Assembly: GCA_023864145.1 (NCBI GenBank)
Contig: JAIVER010000023.1
Span: forward strand, 1-10,905
Reading direction: 5' to 3'
Length of the DNA: 10,905 nt
DNA from: Thiohalomonas sp.
GTDB taxonomy: Bacteria; Pseudomonadota; Gammaproteobacteria; GRL18
In this document: positions 1 through 6,592 of the stretch, in pieces
Numbering within the stretch: position 1 is the first letter of the stretch
How the letters are laid out: every line of letters starts with the position of its first letter
Made by a program: the position numbers and the translations under genes
Notes under the pieces: model-generated
What the model saw: the letters and a program-made list of their open reading frames with translations, nothing else
What the model was told of the DNA's origin: nothing
Database searches by the model: none

Positions 1-87
1 TTTTACCGAGCATTGGAAAATCATTAGATTCTCGAATTAATGATAATTTCCAAGTGTTCGATCCTGCATTTTCAAGTTGATTGGGTA
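1..87. other. Unassigned flank at the left edge, not LysR sequence
   Basis: This stretch lies beyond the point where the LysR-type gene loses similarity. The continuing LysR frame runs into a stop at 37-39. The other minus-strand frame stays open but does not look like the next part of a LysR protein. On the plus strand a short frame from 3 to 80 is open and ends in TGA just before the TATACCC-type end, which would suit the tail of a mobile-element gene. It is too short to identify. I see no recognisable domain. Confidence 0.3.
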
Positions 88-89
88 TA
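66..89 (-). repeat. Diverged copy of the TATACCC palindromic-element end
   Basis: Read on the minus strand this begins TATACCC and ends TGAAAATGC. Over 24 positions it matches the arm plus loop edge of the repeat at 5044-5067 at 17 positions with no gaps. Nine bases match at one end, eight at the other, and seven in the middle differ. It sits exactly where the LysR gene loses similarity and is preceded by TA on the minus strand, as are the two better copies. The second arm is not recognisable. Chance similarity of an AT-rich 24-mer cannot be excluded, but the coincidence with a gene breakpoint supports kinship. Confidence 0.45.
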
Positions 90-216
90 ATTCTGACTCT
101 AATGAAGCAATGCGTTTACTAATAGCAGGCTGAGTTAAATAAAGTGCTTCGGCAGTTAATGAAAAAGACTGTTTTTTAACAAGAATCAGAAATGTTTCAA
201 TTGATGGAATATCCAT
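88..216 (-). pseudogene. LysR-type regulator, N-terminal HTH fragment
   Basis: From the ATG at 214-216 the minus strand encodes a typical LysR N-terminus. It has the pattern ETFLILVKKQSFSLTAEALY, then LTQPAISKRIASLESEL, which is the winged helix-turn-helix with its recognition helix (residues about 6-43). After Leu43 the expected continuation (a hydrophobic Leu-Phe-Asp/Glu-Arg stretch) is absent. The frame runs through unrelated residues to a TAA at 37-39. The whole effector-binding half of the usual roughly 300 residues is missing from the window. The break coincides with a TATACCC repeat end. A LysR gene divergent from leuC is a common arrangement, so this was plausibly the local regulator of the leu genes (inference). 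It is most likely non-functional. Confidence 0.75.
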
Positions 217-230
217 TCGATGGCCTTAAA

Positions 231-443
231 TTAATCAATAAGTATTCTAACTATTCAGTGTGTATTCCTAAATAACGTTTTTTAAGCCCATCCTCACTTA
301 TTTTTCTAACTTTGATTTTCTGTTACAATATGTCGCTGCGCTTGGCATGCCCCTTGGGTACAAACAATCAAAGTTAGAAAAATAAGCAACCACAGGCTTT
401 ATTGTAAATAATACGCTGAATAGTTACTAAGTATTAAATTAAT
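231..443. repeat. Nested imperfect palindrome between lysR remnant and leuC
   Basis: This is a large dyad around position 340. The core is a perfect 21-bp inverted repeat (see 297-386). Outside it are AAGCC at 284-288 facing GGCTT at 395-399. Further out is a perfect 11-bp pair, TAACTATTCAG at 248-258 facing CTGAATAGTTA at 416-426. Weaker complementarity continues outward to about 231 and 443 (TTAAT...AAGTATT against AAGTATT...ATTAA). Arms interrupted by small asymmetric loops look like a decayed long palindrome, such as an old foldback or miniature transposable element, rather than a simple operator. It fills most of the region where the leuC and lysR promoters should lie. Confidence 0.7.
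297..386. repeat. Perfect 21-bp inverted repeat with 48-nt loop
   Basis: Positions 297-317 (starting CTTATTTTTCTAAC) are the exact reverse complement of 366-386 (ending GTTAGAAAAATAAG), with no mismatch in 21 pairs. The 48-nt centre at 318-365 is less AT-rich and holds the 8-bp palindrome GGCATGCC. In RNA it would form a long A-U-rich hairpin, with no U-tract directly after it that would make it a classic terminator. It lies about 137 bp upstream of leuC. A TACAAT hexamer at 324-329 could be a -10 element, but no good -35 accompanies it. Confidence 0.85.
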
Positions 444-522
444 GTTAACAAAAACAAGCTATTGCAAAGAACATTCAATTGTTTACAAGCCAATTGTATG
501 GAAATGATGTCAGGAGAGAAAT

Positions 523-1926
523 ATGACGGCTAAAACCTTATATGACAAATTGTGGGACAGCCATGTTCTTCGACAAAATAATGATGGTACATCATTATTG
601 TATATTGACCGCCAATTAATACATGAGGTGACTTCACCTCAGGCATTTGAAGGCTTGCGTATAGCCGGACGTAAACCATGGAAACTTTCCGCTAATTTAG
701 CCACTCCCGATCACAATGTGCCCACCACGGATAGAGATAAGGGTATTGCTGATCCCATCTCAAAATTGCAAGTGGATACATTAGATGACAATTGTACAGA
801 GTTTGGTATTACCGAATTTAAAATGGATGATATCCGTCAGGGTATCGTACATGTTCTTAGTCCTGAACAGGGTGCGACATTACCTGGTATGACCTTGGTT
901 TGTGGTGATTCTCATACTTCAACACATGGTGCATTTGGTACTTTAGCATTTGGTATAGGCACCTCTGAAGTAGAGCATGTATTAGCGACTCAGTGTTTGA
1001 TCCAAAAAAAATCAAAAAACATGCTGGTTCTGGTTAATGGACAACTTAATCCCGGCGTCACTGCAAAAGATGTTATTTTGGCTATTATCGGCAAAATTGG
1101 TACTGCAGGTGGTACGGGATATGCGATTGAATTTGGAGGTGAGGCTATCCGTTCTTTTTCCATGGAAGGTCGTATGACCTTATCAAATATGGCCATTGAA
1201 GCGGGTGCACGGGCTGGTATGGTTGCTGTGGATGACACTACAATCGAATATGTTAAAGACAGACCTTATTCACCTAAGGGTGAGCAATGGCAGCAAGCGG
1301 TTAATTACTGGAGTGATTTTCACACTGACACCGATGCTCAGTTTGATAAAACTGTAACAATGGGGGCAAGTGACATTAAGCCTCAGGTGACCTGGGGAAC
1401 ATCACCGGGAATGACCATCTCTATTGATGATACGATACCTGACCCTACTGAGGAATCTGATAGCATCAAGCAAGAAGGCATGAGAGCTGCCCTGGAATAC
1501 ATGGGGCTAACAGCTGGCAAGCGAATTAATGAAGTGCCTGTTGATGTGGTATTTATTGGCTCCTGTACCAATTCACGAATAGAAGATATTCGTGCTGCGG
1601 CTGAAGTGGCCAAAGGTAAAAAAGTAGCTGATTCCATTAAACAGGCTCTGGTTGTACCTGGTTCTGGTTTGGTAAAACAGCAAGCTGAAGAAGAAGGTCT
1701 GGATAAAATTTTAATACAGGCTGGTTTTGAGTGGCGTGAACCGGGTTGCTCTATGTGTCTAGCTATGAACGCTGATCGCCTTGAACCACAAGAACGCTGT
1801 GCATCAACTTCAAATCGAAATTTTGAAGGTCGGCAGGGGCAGGGTGGTCGTACCCATCTTGTCAGTCCTGCTATGGCGGCGGGGGCGGCAATTGCTGGAC
1901 ATTTTATTCGTATTGATGAACTATAA
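523..1926 (+). CDS. leuC: 3-isopropylmalate dehydratase, large subunit
   Basis: LeuC is the iron-sulphur subunit that isomerises 2-isopropylmalate to 3-isopropylmalate with LeuD in cytoplasmic leucine synthesis. The 467 residues match the usual length of about 466. The N-terminus [12 protein letters not shown], the DHNVPT and [12 protein letters not shown] motifs, and the three cluster-binding cysteines are all present. The cysteines are Cys348 in [10 protein letters not shown] and Cys409 and Cys412 in GCSMCLAMN. The ATG at 523 follows a good Shine-Dalgarno, AGGAGA at 512-517. leuD follows after 23 nt, so the two are co-transcribed. The reading frame is intact to the TAA. No leucine-rich leader peptide is evident upstream. 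A confident call on motifs, length and neighbours. Confidence 0.98.
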   Translation: MTAKTLYDKLWDSHVLRQNNDGTSLLYIDRQLIHEVTSPQAFEGLRIAGRKPWKLSANLATPDHNVPTTDRDKGIADPISKLQVDTLDDNCTEFGITEFKMDDIRQGIVHVLSPEQGATLPGMTLVCGDSHTSTHGAFGTLAFGIGTSEVEHVLATQCLIQKKSKNMLVLVNGQLNPGVTAKDVILAIIGKIGTAGGTGYAIEFGGEAIRSFSMEGRMTLSNMAIEAGARAGMVAVDDTTIEYVKDRPYSPKGEQWQQAVNYWSDFHTDTDAQFDKTVTMGASDIKPQVTWGTSPGMTISIDDTIPDPTEESDSIKQEGMRAALEYMGLTAGKRINEVPVDVVFIGSCTNSRIEDIRAAAEVAKGKKVADSIKQALVVPGSGLVKQQAEEEGLDKILIQAGFEWREPGCSMCLAMNADRLEPQERCASTSNRNFEGRQGQGGRTHLVSPAMAAGAAIAGHFIRIDEL

Positions 1927-1949
1927 CGAACATTCAAAGGAGCCTATCA

Positions 1950-2597
1950 ATGGAAAAATTTACTAAAATTACCGCAATTACAGTACCTTTGGATCGGCTA
2001 AACGTTGATACTGATGCGATTATTCCCAAGCAATTTTTAAAGTCAATTAAACGCAGCGGCTTTGGCCCTAACTTATTTGATGAATGGCGCTATCTGGATC
2101 ATGGTGAGCCGGGTATGGATAATTCCCGGCGTGCTGTTAATCCCGACTTTGTACTTAATAAACCACGTTATGCCGGTGCTCAGATTTTATTGGCCAGAGA
2201 TAACTTTGGCTGTGGATCTTCACGTGAACATGCACCCTGGGCATTAGAAGACTTTGGTATTCGAGTGATTATTGCCCCAAGTTTTGCTGATATTTTCTAT
2301 AATAATTGTTTTAAAAATGGCATATTACCGATAATATTAGCTGAATCTACCGTTGATCAATTATTTCAGGCAGTTGAAGCCAAAGAAGGTGCTCAATTGA
2401 CCGTTGATTTGCAGCAGAAAAAAATCCTATCTGATGATAGTCTGGGTGAAAAGATTGAGATAAGTTTTGAACTGGATCAATTTCGTCGTCATTGTCTGCT
2501 TGAAGGACTGGATGAAATTGCTTTAACGCTTGAGCACTCTGATGATATCAGTGCCTATGAAAATAAACAAAAAGAGATAACTCCTTGGCTTTTTTAA
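1950..2597 (+). CDS. leuD: 3-isopropylmalate dehydratase, small subunit
   Basis: LeuD is the swivel-domain partner of LeuC and shapes the substrate pocket of isopropylmalate isomerase. The protein has 215 residues, close to the family's usual 200-215. It shows the N-terminal [20 protein letters not shown] segment and the diagnostic loop [15 protein letters not shown], with Asn85 to Leu99 containing Cys88, Ser90, Ser91 and Arg92. The start has a strong ribosome site, AAAGGAG at 1936-1942, seven bases before the ATG, and lies only 23 nt after the leuC stop. The gene is intact and plainly translated together with leuC as the second gene of the operon. Confidence 0.98.
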   Translation: MEKFTKITAITVPLDRLNVDTDAIIPKQFLKSIKRSGFGPNLFDEWRYLDHGEPGMDNSRRAVNPDFVLNKPRYAGAQILLARDNFGCGSSREHAPWALEDFGIRVIIAPSFADIFYNNCFKNGILPIILAESTVDQLFQAVEAKEGAQLTVDLQQKKILSDDSLGEKIEISFELDQFRRHCLLEGLDEIALTLEHSDDISAYENKQKEITPWLF

Positions 2598-2659
2598 CTT
2601 ACTTTTTATAAGAACAGGGCTTTCTTTTTAAACTAACATTAAATTTTTGAGATAATATT

Positions 2660-3739
2660 ATGAGTAAAAAAATTGTGGTATTAGCGGGTGACGGTATTGG
2701 CAGCGAAATTGTAGCTCAGGCCGTTAAGGTTCTGGATTGTTTAAATCAGGATTTCGATCTGAATGTTGAAATGGAACACGGTTTAGTGGGTGGTTCAGCC
2801 TATGATGAAACCGGCTCACCTTTACCTGAAGCAACACTAACGCTAGCAAAAGAATCAGATGCCGTATTATTGGGTGCTGTGGGCGGTTATAAATGGGAAT
2901 CATTAGATATTGCGGTACGTCCTGAAAAAGGACTGCTGGGTTTACGTTCTGAACTGGAACTGTTTGCCAATTTGCGTCCTGCCATTTTATATCCACAGCT
3001 TGCACATGCGTCTACCTTAAAAGAAGATGTCGTTTCAGGTTTAGATATCATGATAGTTCGAGAGTTGACCGGGGGTATTTATTTTGGTCAGCCTAGAGGA
3101 ATAAGAACACTTGATAATAATGAAAAACAAGGGTTTAACACATTTATCTATAAAGAGTCTGAGATAGAACGCATCGCTCACGTGGCCTTTGAAACTGCCA
3201 TGAAACGTGATAAACGATTATGCTCTGTTGATAAAGCCAATGTCCTGGAATGTACCGAATTATGGCGTGCAGTGATGATTCGCGTGAGCAAAGAATACCC
3301 GGAAATAGAGTTGAGCCATATGTATGTTGATAATGCTGCGATGCAGCTTGTCAGAGCACCCAAACAATTTGATGTGATGGTTACAACCAATATGTTTGGT
3401 GATATTTTATCCGATTGTGCTGCTATGCTAACCGGTTCAATCGGTATGCTGCCTTCAGCATCAATGGATAAGAATCAAAAAGGGATGTATGAGCCAATAC
3501 ATGGTTCGGCGCCATATATTGCCGGACAGGATATGGCCAATCCTTTAGCGACCATTTTATCCGTTGCAATGATGTTACGCTATTCACTGGGCTCAGAAGA
3601 GTTGGCAGTAAAAGTTGAAAAAGCAGTAGAAACAGCACTTAATCAAAATCTGAGAACAGCAGATATCTATACAGATGGCGATATTAAAGTGGGTACTGAA
3701 GGCATGGGTGATGCAGTAGTTGCAGCCTTAAAAGCTTAA
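2660..3739 (+). CDS. leuB: 3-isopropylmalate dehydrogenase
   Basis: LeuB oxidises and decarboxylates 3-isopropylmalate with NAD+ to give 2-oxoisocaproate, the last leucine-specific step before transamination. At 359 residues it is of normal length. It has the N-terminal GDGIGSEI motif, the substrate arginines in [13 protein letters not shown], Tyr141 in [10 protein letters not shown], Lys192 in VDKANVLE, and the metal-binding aspartates Asp224, Asp248 and Asp252. The signature reads [19 protein letters not shown]. Cys253 stands where an acidic residue is common, but the metal ligands are untouched. It follows leuD by 62 nt with only a weak ribosome site (TGAGAT) before the ATG, so it may be made at a lower level or have some separate control. 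Confidence 0.98.
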   Translation: MSKKIVVLAGDGIGSEIVAQAVKVLDCLNQDFDLNVEMEHGLVGGSAYDETGSPLPEATLTLAKESDAVLLGAVGGYKWESLDIAVRPEKGLLGLRSELELFANLRPAILYPQLAHASTLKEDVVSGLDIMIVRELTGGIYFGQPRGIRTLDNNEKQGFNTFIYKESEIERIAHVAFETAMKRDKRLCSVDKANVLECTELWRAVMIRVSKEYPEIELSHMYVDNAAMQLVRAPKQFDVMVTTNMFGDILSDCAAMLTGSIGMLPSASMDKNQKGMYEPIHGSAPYIAGQDMANPLATILSVAMMLRYSLGSEELAVKVEKAVETALNQNLRTADIYTDGDIKVGTEGMGDAVVAALKA

Positions 3740-3793
3740 TTTTATTAATAATGATTAAGTAAATTATACAATTGACAAGGCAGGACAAAACAA

Positions 3794-4816
3794 ATGACTA
3801 AAGAATATGATGTTGCAGTAGTAGGTGCTACAGGTGCTGTTGGTGAAACCATGATGGCTATTCTTGAAGAACGGGATTTTCCAGTAAGAAATCTTTATCC
3901 TTTGGCCAGTGCTCGTTCTGCTGGTAGTAAAGTTCAGTTTAAAGGGAAATATTATACCGTTCAGAATCTGAGCGAATTTGATTTTTCAAAGGCACAAATT
4001 GGTTTGTTTTCTGCTGGCGGTAGTATTTCAGAAGTCTATGCCCCTAAAGCAGCTGAAGCAGGTTGTCTTGTTATTGATAATACAGCTCATTTCCGTTATG
4101 ATGTTGATATTCCACTGATTGTACCTGAAGTGAATCCTCATGCCATTGCCAGTTACAAGAAACGCGGTATTATTGCTAACCCAAATTGTTCAACGATTCA
4201 AATGCTGGTTGCGCTTAAACCAATTTATGATGCAGTGGGCATTGAACGTATCAATGTGTGTACCTATCAGGCCGTATCAGGTACAGGAAAAAATGCCATT
4301 GAAGAACTGGCAACACAAACAGCCAATATCCTTAATGCAAAAGAAGTTAAAGCAGAAGTTTACCCCAAACAAATTGCTTTTAATGCCTTACCTCAGATTG
4401 ATGTCTTTAAAGATAATGGTTATACCAAAGAAGAAATGAAGATGGTTTGGGAAACAAACAAAATATTTGAAGATGATTCTATACTGGTTAATCCAACAGC
4501 GGTAAGAATTCCGGTATTTTATGGCCATTCTGAAGCACTTCATATTGAAACAAAAGAAAAAATTACTGCTGAAAAAGCAACTGAATTAATGCGCGCTTTT
4601 GATGGTATCGAAATTATGAACGATCGTAACGATGGTGGTTATGCAACAGCTGTCACTGAGGGTTCAGGTAGTGATCCGGTTTATGTCAGTCGTATTCGTG
4701 AAGATATTTCCCATCCACGTGGATTAGATATGTGGGTTGTTGCTGACAACGTGCGTAAAGGTGCTGCTTTAAATAGTGTTCAGATAGCAGAAATCTTAAT
4801 TAAAGACTATTTATAA
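3794..4816 (+). CDS. asd: Aspartate-semialdehyde dehydrogenase
   Basis: Asd reduces aspartyl phosphate to aspartate-semialdehyde with NADPH, the entry to lysine/diaminopimelate, threonine and methionine. The 340-residue length is that of the shorter bacterial ASADH class. Visible motifs are the Rossmann start VAVVGATGAVGETMM, catalytic Cys132 in NPNCSTIQM, Gln159 in YQAVSGTGKNA, and substrate-binding Arg238 with active-site His245 in RIPVFYGHSEALHIET. It begins 54 nt after leuB, with AGGA at 3782-3785 as ribosome site. The leuB-asd neighbourhood is common in gammaproteobacteria, where fimV and truA often come next. Here those genes are present but on the opposite strand. The frame is intact. 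Confidence 0.98.
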   Translation: MTKEYDVAVVGATGAVGETMMAILEERDFPVRNLYPLASARSAGSKVQFKGKYYTVQNLSEFDFSKAQIGLFSAGGSISEVYAPKAAEAGCLVIDNTAHFRYDVDIPLIVPEVNPHAIASYKKRGIIANPNCSTIQMLVALKPIYDAVGIERINVCTYQAVSGTGKNAIEELATQTANILNAKEVKAEVYPKQIAFNALPQIDVFKDNGYTKEEMKMVWETNKIFEDDSILVNPTAVRIPVFYGHSEALHIETKEKITAEKATELMRAFDGIEIMNDRNDGGYATAVTEGSGSDPVYVSRIREDISHPRGLDMWVVADNVRKGAALNSVQIAEILIKDYL

Positions 4817-5018
4817 GTAAAATATAATTCAAGAAATCATAAACGGGTCCTGTTTTTTTAATATTTGCAAACCAGTTAATGTTTTTCTTGAATCATTTAC
4901 ATTACCATTTATAAGATTATAACTCTCGTGTATTTTCATCTTTGTGTTACCTGGAGTTTTTACAAAATTATTATTGTAATTAAAAAGGAATCTTATAATG
5001 CCTAAATTACTGCTTGTA
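4817..5018. other. Non-coding spacer with two 10-bp inverted-repeat pairs
   Basis: There is no convincing gene between asd and the palindrome. Two separate perfect 10-bp inverted pairs are visible: ATTCAAGAAA (4827-4836) with TTTCTTGAAT (4884-4893), and TTATAAGATT (4909-4918) with AATCTTATAA (4989-4998). A minus-strand open frame here carries no recognisable similarity and starts inside the palindrome, so I do not call it a gene. The spacer could be a remnant of whatever once followed asd, or of an insertion. Confidence 0.5.
4841..4859 (+). terminator. Likely rho-independent terminator after asd
   Basis: Starting 24 nt beyond the asd stop, AAACGG-GTC-CTGTTT forms a six-pair stem (one G-T pair) with a 3-nt loop, running into seven T residues (4853-4859). 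The stem is short and moderately stable. A second arm pair, ATTCAAGAAA at 4827-4836 facing TTTCTTGAAT at 4884-4893, encloses it. Confidence 0.5.
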
Positions 5019-5067
5019 TATACCCATGATCTATGAAAATCAAGCATTTTCATAGGTCATGGGTATA
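5019..5067. repeat. 49-bp palindromic element, copy 1 (complete)
   Basis: Two 22-nt arms (5019-5040 and 5046-5067) are reverse complements with one mismatch, separated by the 5-nt loop CAAGC. Both outer ends read TATACCC inward. Both sides can be read as a TA duplication, although the arm sequence is itself TA-rich, so this is not proof. The right arm and loop form the end of truA: its last eight codons and its TGA lie in the element. The reverse complement matches copy 2 at 10818-10854 identically over 37 nt. Its size and form suggest a miniature inverted-repeat element with no gene of its own. Confidence 0.85.
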
Positions 5068-5837
5068 GAATAAATCTGCGGCAAATTAAATTTTTCGTCA
5101 TAGCTAACGTTAGTTAGATATAAACCGCCAGGAGGTGCCGTTTTACCTCCTTTTGTTCTATCCCTGGCTTCTAATACATCAAGAGCCCACTCAGGTTCGG
5201 CTTCACCTGAGCCTATAGCCATCAACACCCCGGCAATATTTCTAACCATATGATGTAAAAATGAATTGCCTTGAATATCAATATAAAAATATTCACCATG
5301 TTGAGAAACATTGAGAAAATACACTGTTTTAACCGAACTTTTAGCCTGACACTTTACCGTACGATAGGAATTAAAATCATGCTCACCAAGCAGATATTTT
5401 GCTGCTTCCTGCATCCGGGATAAATTTAATGATCTTGGAGCCCATGATACATAATGGTTTAAAAATGTGGGTCTGATGCTTCTGGAAAAAATAACATAAC
5501 GATACTGGCGACGCTGGGCAGAAAATCGTGCATGAAAATTATTATCAACAGAATGCGCCCAAAGTACACTAATAGTCTGATTTGTTAAATAACGATTAGC
5601 ACCTAATATCCATGAACGCATGCTTCTTTCAGCATTAGTCTCAAAGTGAATGACTTGTTCAGTCGCATGGACACCAGTATCAGTTCTTCCTGCTACCTGA
5701 CATTTTGAGATAGTTTCATTGGCGATTTTACTCAACGCTATTTCAAGTTTTTCCTGTACCGTTGGCATATTACCATCCTGTATTTGCCAACCAGAAAAAG
5801 CAAAACCATCATATTCAATGCCCAACGCAATACGCAT
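5040..5837 (-). CDS. truA: tRNA pseudouridine(38-40) synthase TruA
   Basis: TruA converts uridines 38-40 of the tRNA anticodon arm to pseudouridine. From the ATG at 5837 it has 265 residues, against about 270 in Escherichia coli. The start MRIALGIEYDGFAFSGWQ is the family's usual one. A TTG nine codons earlier (5864) keeps the frame open but would add residues the family lacks. The catalytic motif AGRTDTGVHA is present with Asp53. HARFSAQRRQYRY and SFLHHMVRNIAG are also typical. The start follows the upstream membrane-protein gene by 27 nt. The last eight residues (IPMTYENA) and the TGA are encoded by the palindromic repeat, so the native C-terminus was replaced. The catalytic core is complete and the enzyme is probably active. 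The trpF gene that often follows truA is not there. Confidence 0.95.
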   Translation of the reverse strand: MRIALGIEYDGFAFSGWQIQDGNMPTVQEKLEIALSKIANETISKCQVAGRTDTGVHATEQVIHFETNAERSMRSWILGANRYLTNQTISVLWAHSVDNNFHARFSAQRRQYRYVIFSRSIRPTFLNHYVSWAPRSLNLSRMQEAAKYLLGEHDFNSYRTVKCQAKSSVKTVYFLNVSQHGEYFYIDIQGNSFLHHMVRNIAGVLMAIGSGEAEPEWALDVLEARDRTKGGKTAPPGGLYLTNVSYDEKFNLPQIYSIPMTYENA

Positions 5838-5864
5838 AGATAAAAACCCTAGTGATAAAAACAA

Positions 5865-6575
5865 TTATAAAGAGATATAAAGTGACAAGCACAATACTAT
5901 AGGAAGTAAGTATTGTTTAGCCGCTGGTGCTTCTAAACAATTAACAGTATATGATTTACCAGCAGTATTGTCTGCTTCATCAAGAATTTTGTGCAGAATT
6001 ATACCAGAGTGTTCAACAAGATGAAAAAGTGATTTTTTTTTCTGCTCAAAAAAATTAATAAATGAATATTGAGAATTTGACACCGCATTAAATGCTTTTT
6101 TTTGTTGATATACAGATAAACGTGCAGATAATTCGTCAATGTATTCTAGTGTTAAAACAGCTCTTAGTGAAATTCTTTCGACATTGATGTGAAATAATTG
6201 TAATGGTGAAAACAACCACAATAACGCTGATAAAATGTCTTCTTTGGGTGTCATTTTGATAAAAAGATTAACTGAAAACAGAATAATAACAAGGACAGAA
6301 ATACGAAAAAAACCTGCTACAAAACGTTCATTAAGTATATTAAAGAAGGAGGGTGAAGATTGAAGTTCAGGCGAATAATAATAATAAATGATTAAAATTG
6401 ATAAAAAAAACCATTTTAATCTGAAAAGCACTTTTATGGCAGAAGTCCATAAATTTAAATTTAATATATAAAAAGGAAGTAGTAATATTACTGTTAAAAA
6501 AAGAGTAAACCAGCCACCCTGCGTGATAAAAATTGTAACAATGATAAGATTGAGAATCTTTATTGCAGGGTGCAT
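5865..6575 (-). CDS. Polytopic membrane protein, EcfT/CbiQ-like
   Basis: This is a 236-residue, highly hydrophobic protein. Helices are likely near residues 6-20, 22-42, 52-66, 86-107 and 113-128, with a last one at about 221-236. The region between about 130 and 215 is more polar and probably cytoplasmic. The opening (HPAIKILNLI) and the LRAVLTLEYIDEL helix followed by a basic stretch recall the T component of energy-coupling-factor transporters (EcfT/CbiQ), which joins ATPases to a vitamin- or metal-binding S protein. The Ala-Arg-Gly coupling motifs of true EcfT are not evident, and no ATPase or S component is nearby, so the function is open. It lies 17 nt after fimV and 27 nt before truA, clearly one transcription unit. 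No clear Shine-Dalgarno precedes the ATG, which suggests translational coupling. Confidence 0.75.
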   Translation of the reverse strand: MHPAIKILNLIIVTIFITQGGWFTLFLTVILLLPFYILNLNLWTSAIKVLFRLKWFFLSILIIYYYYSPELQSSPSFFNILNERFVAGFFRISVLVIILFSVNLFIKMTPKEDILSALLWLFSPLQLFHINVERISLRAVLTLEYIDELSARLSVYQQKKAFNAVSNSQYSFINFFEQKKKSLFHLVEHSGIILHKILDEADNTAGKSYTVNCLEAPAAKQYLLPIVLCLSLYISL

Positions 6576-6592
6576 GGCTTAATTCAGAACTA

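Noticed and set aside
297..386. Large inverted repeat as a leu attenuator with leader peptide
   Set aside because: I found no short leucine-rich open frame with a ribosome site, and no U-tract follows the stem.
1383..1937. Long minus-strand open frame opposite leuC
   Set aside because: Overlaps the highly conserved leuC coding sequence and has no recognisable protein features.
4829..5053. Minus-strand open frame of 74 residues starting inside the palindrome
   Set aside because: No recognisable similarity, its start lies in the repeat, and it overlaps the asd terminator. It is most likely chance in AT-rich DNA.
5019..5067. Palindrome as an intrinsic terminator for truA
   Set aside because: No T-tract follows on the minus strand, the stem overlaps the coding end, and a second copy sits inside an unrelated gene.
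5838..5864. Earlier TTG start for truA
   Set aside because: The extra nine residues are not typical of TruA. The ATG at 5837 begins the conserved MRIALGIEYDG motif.
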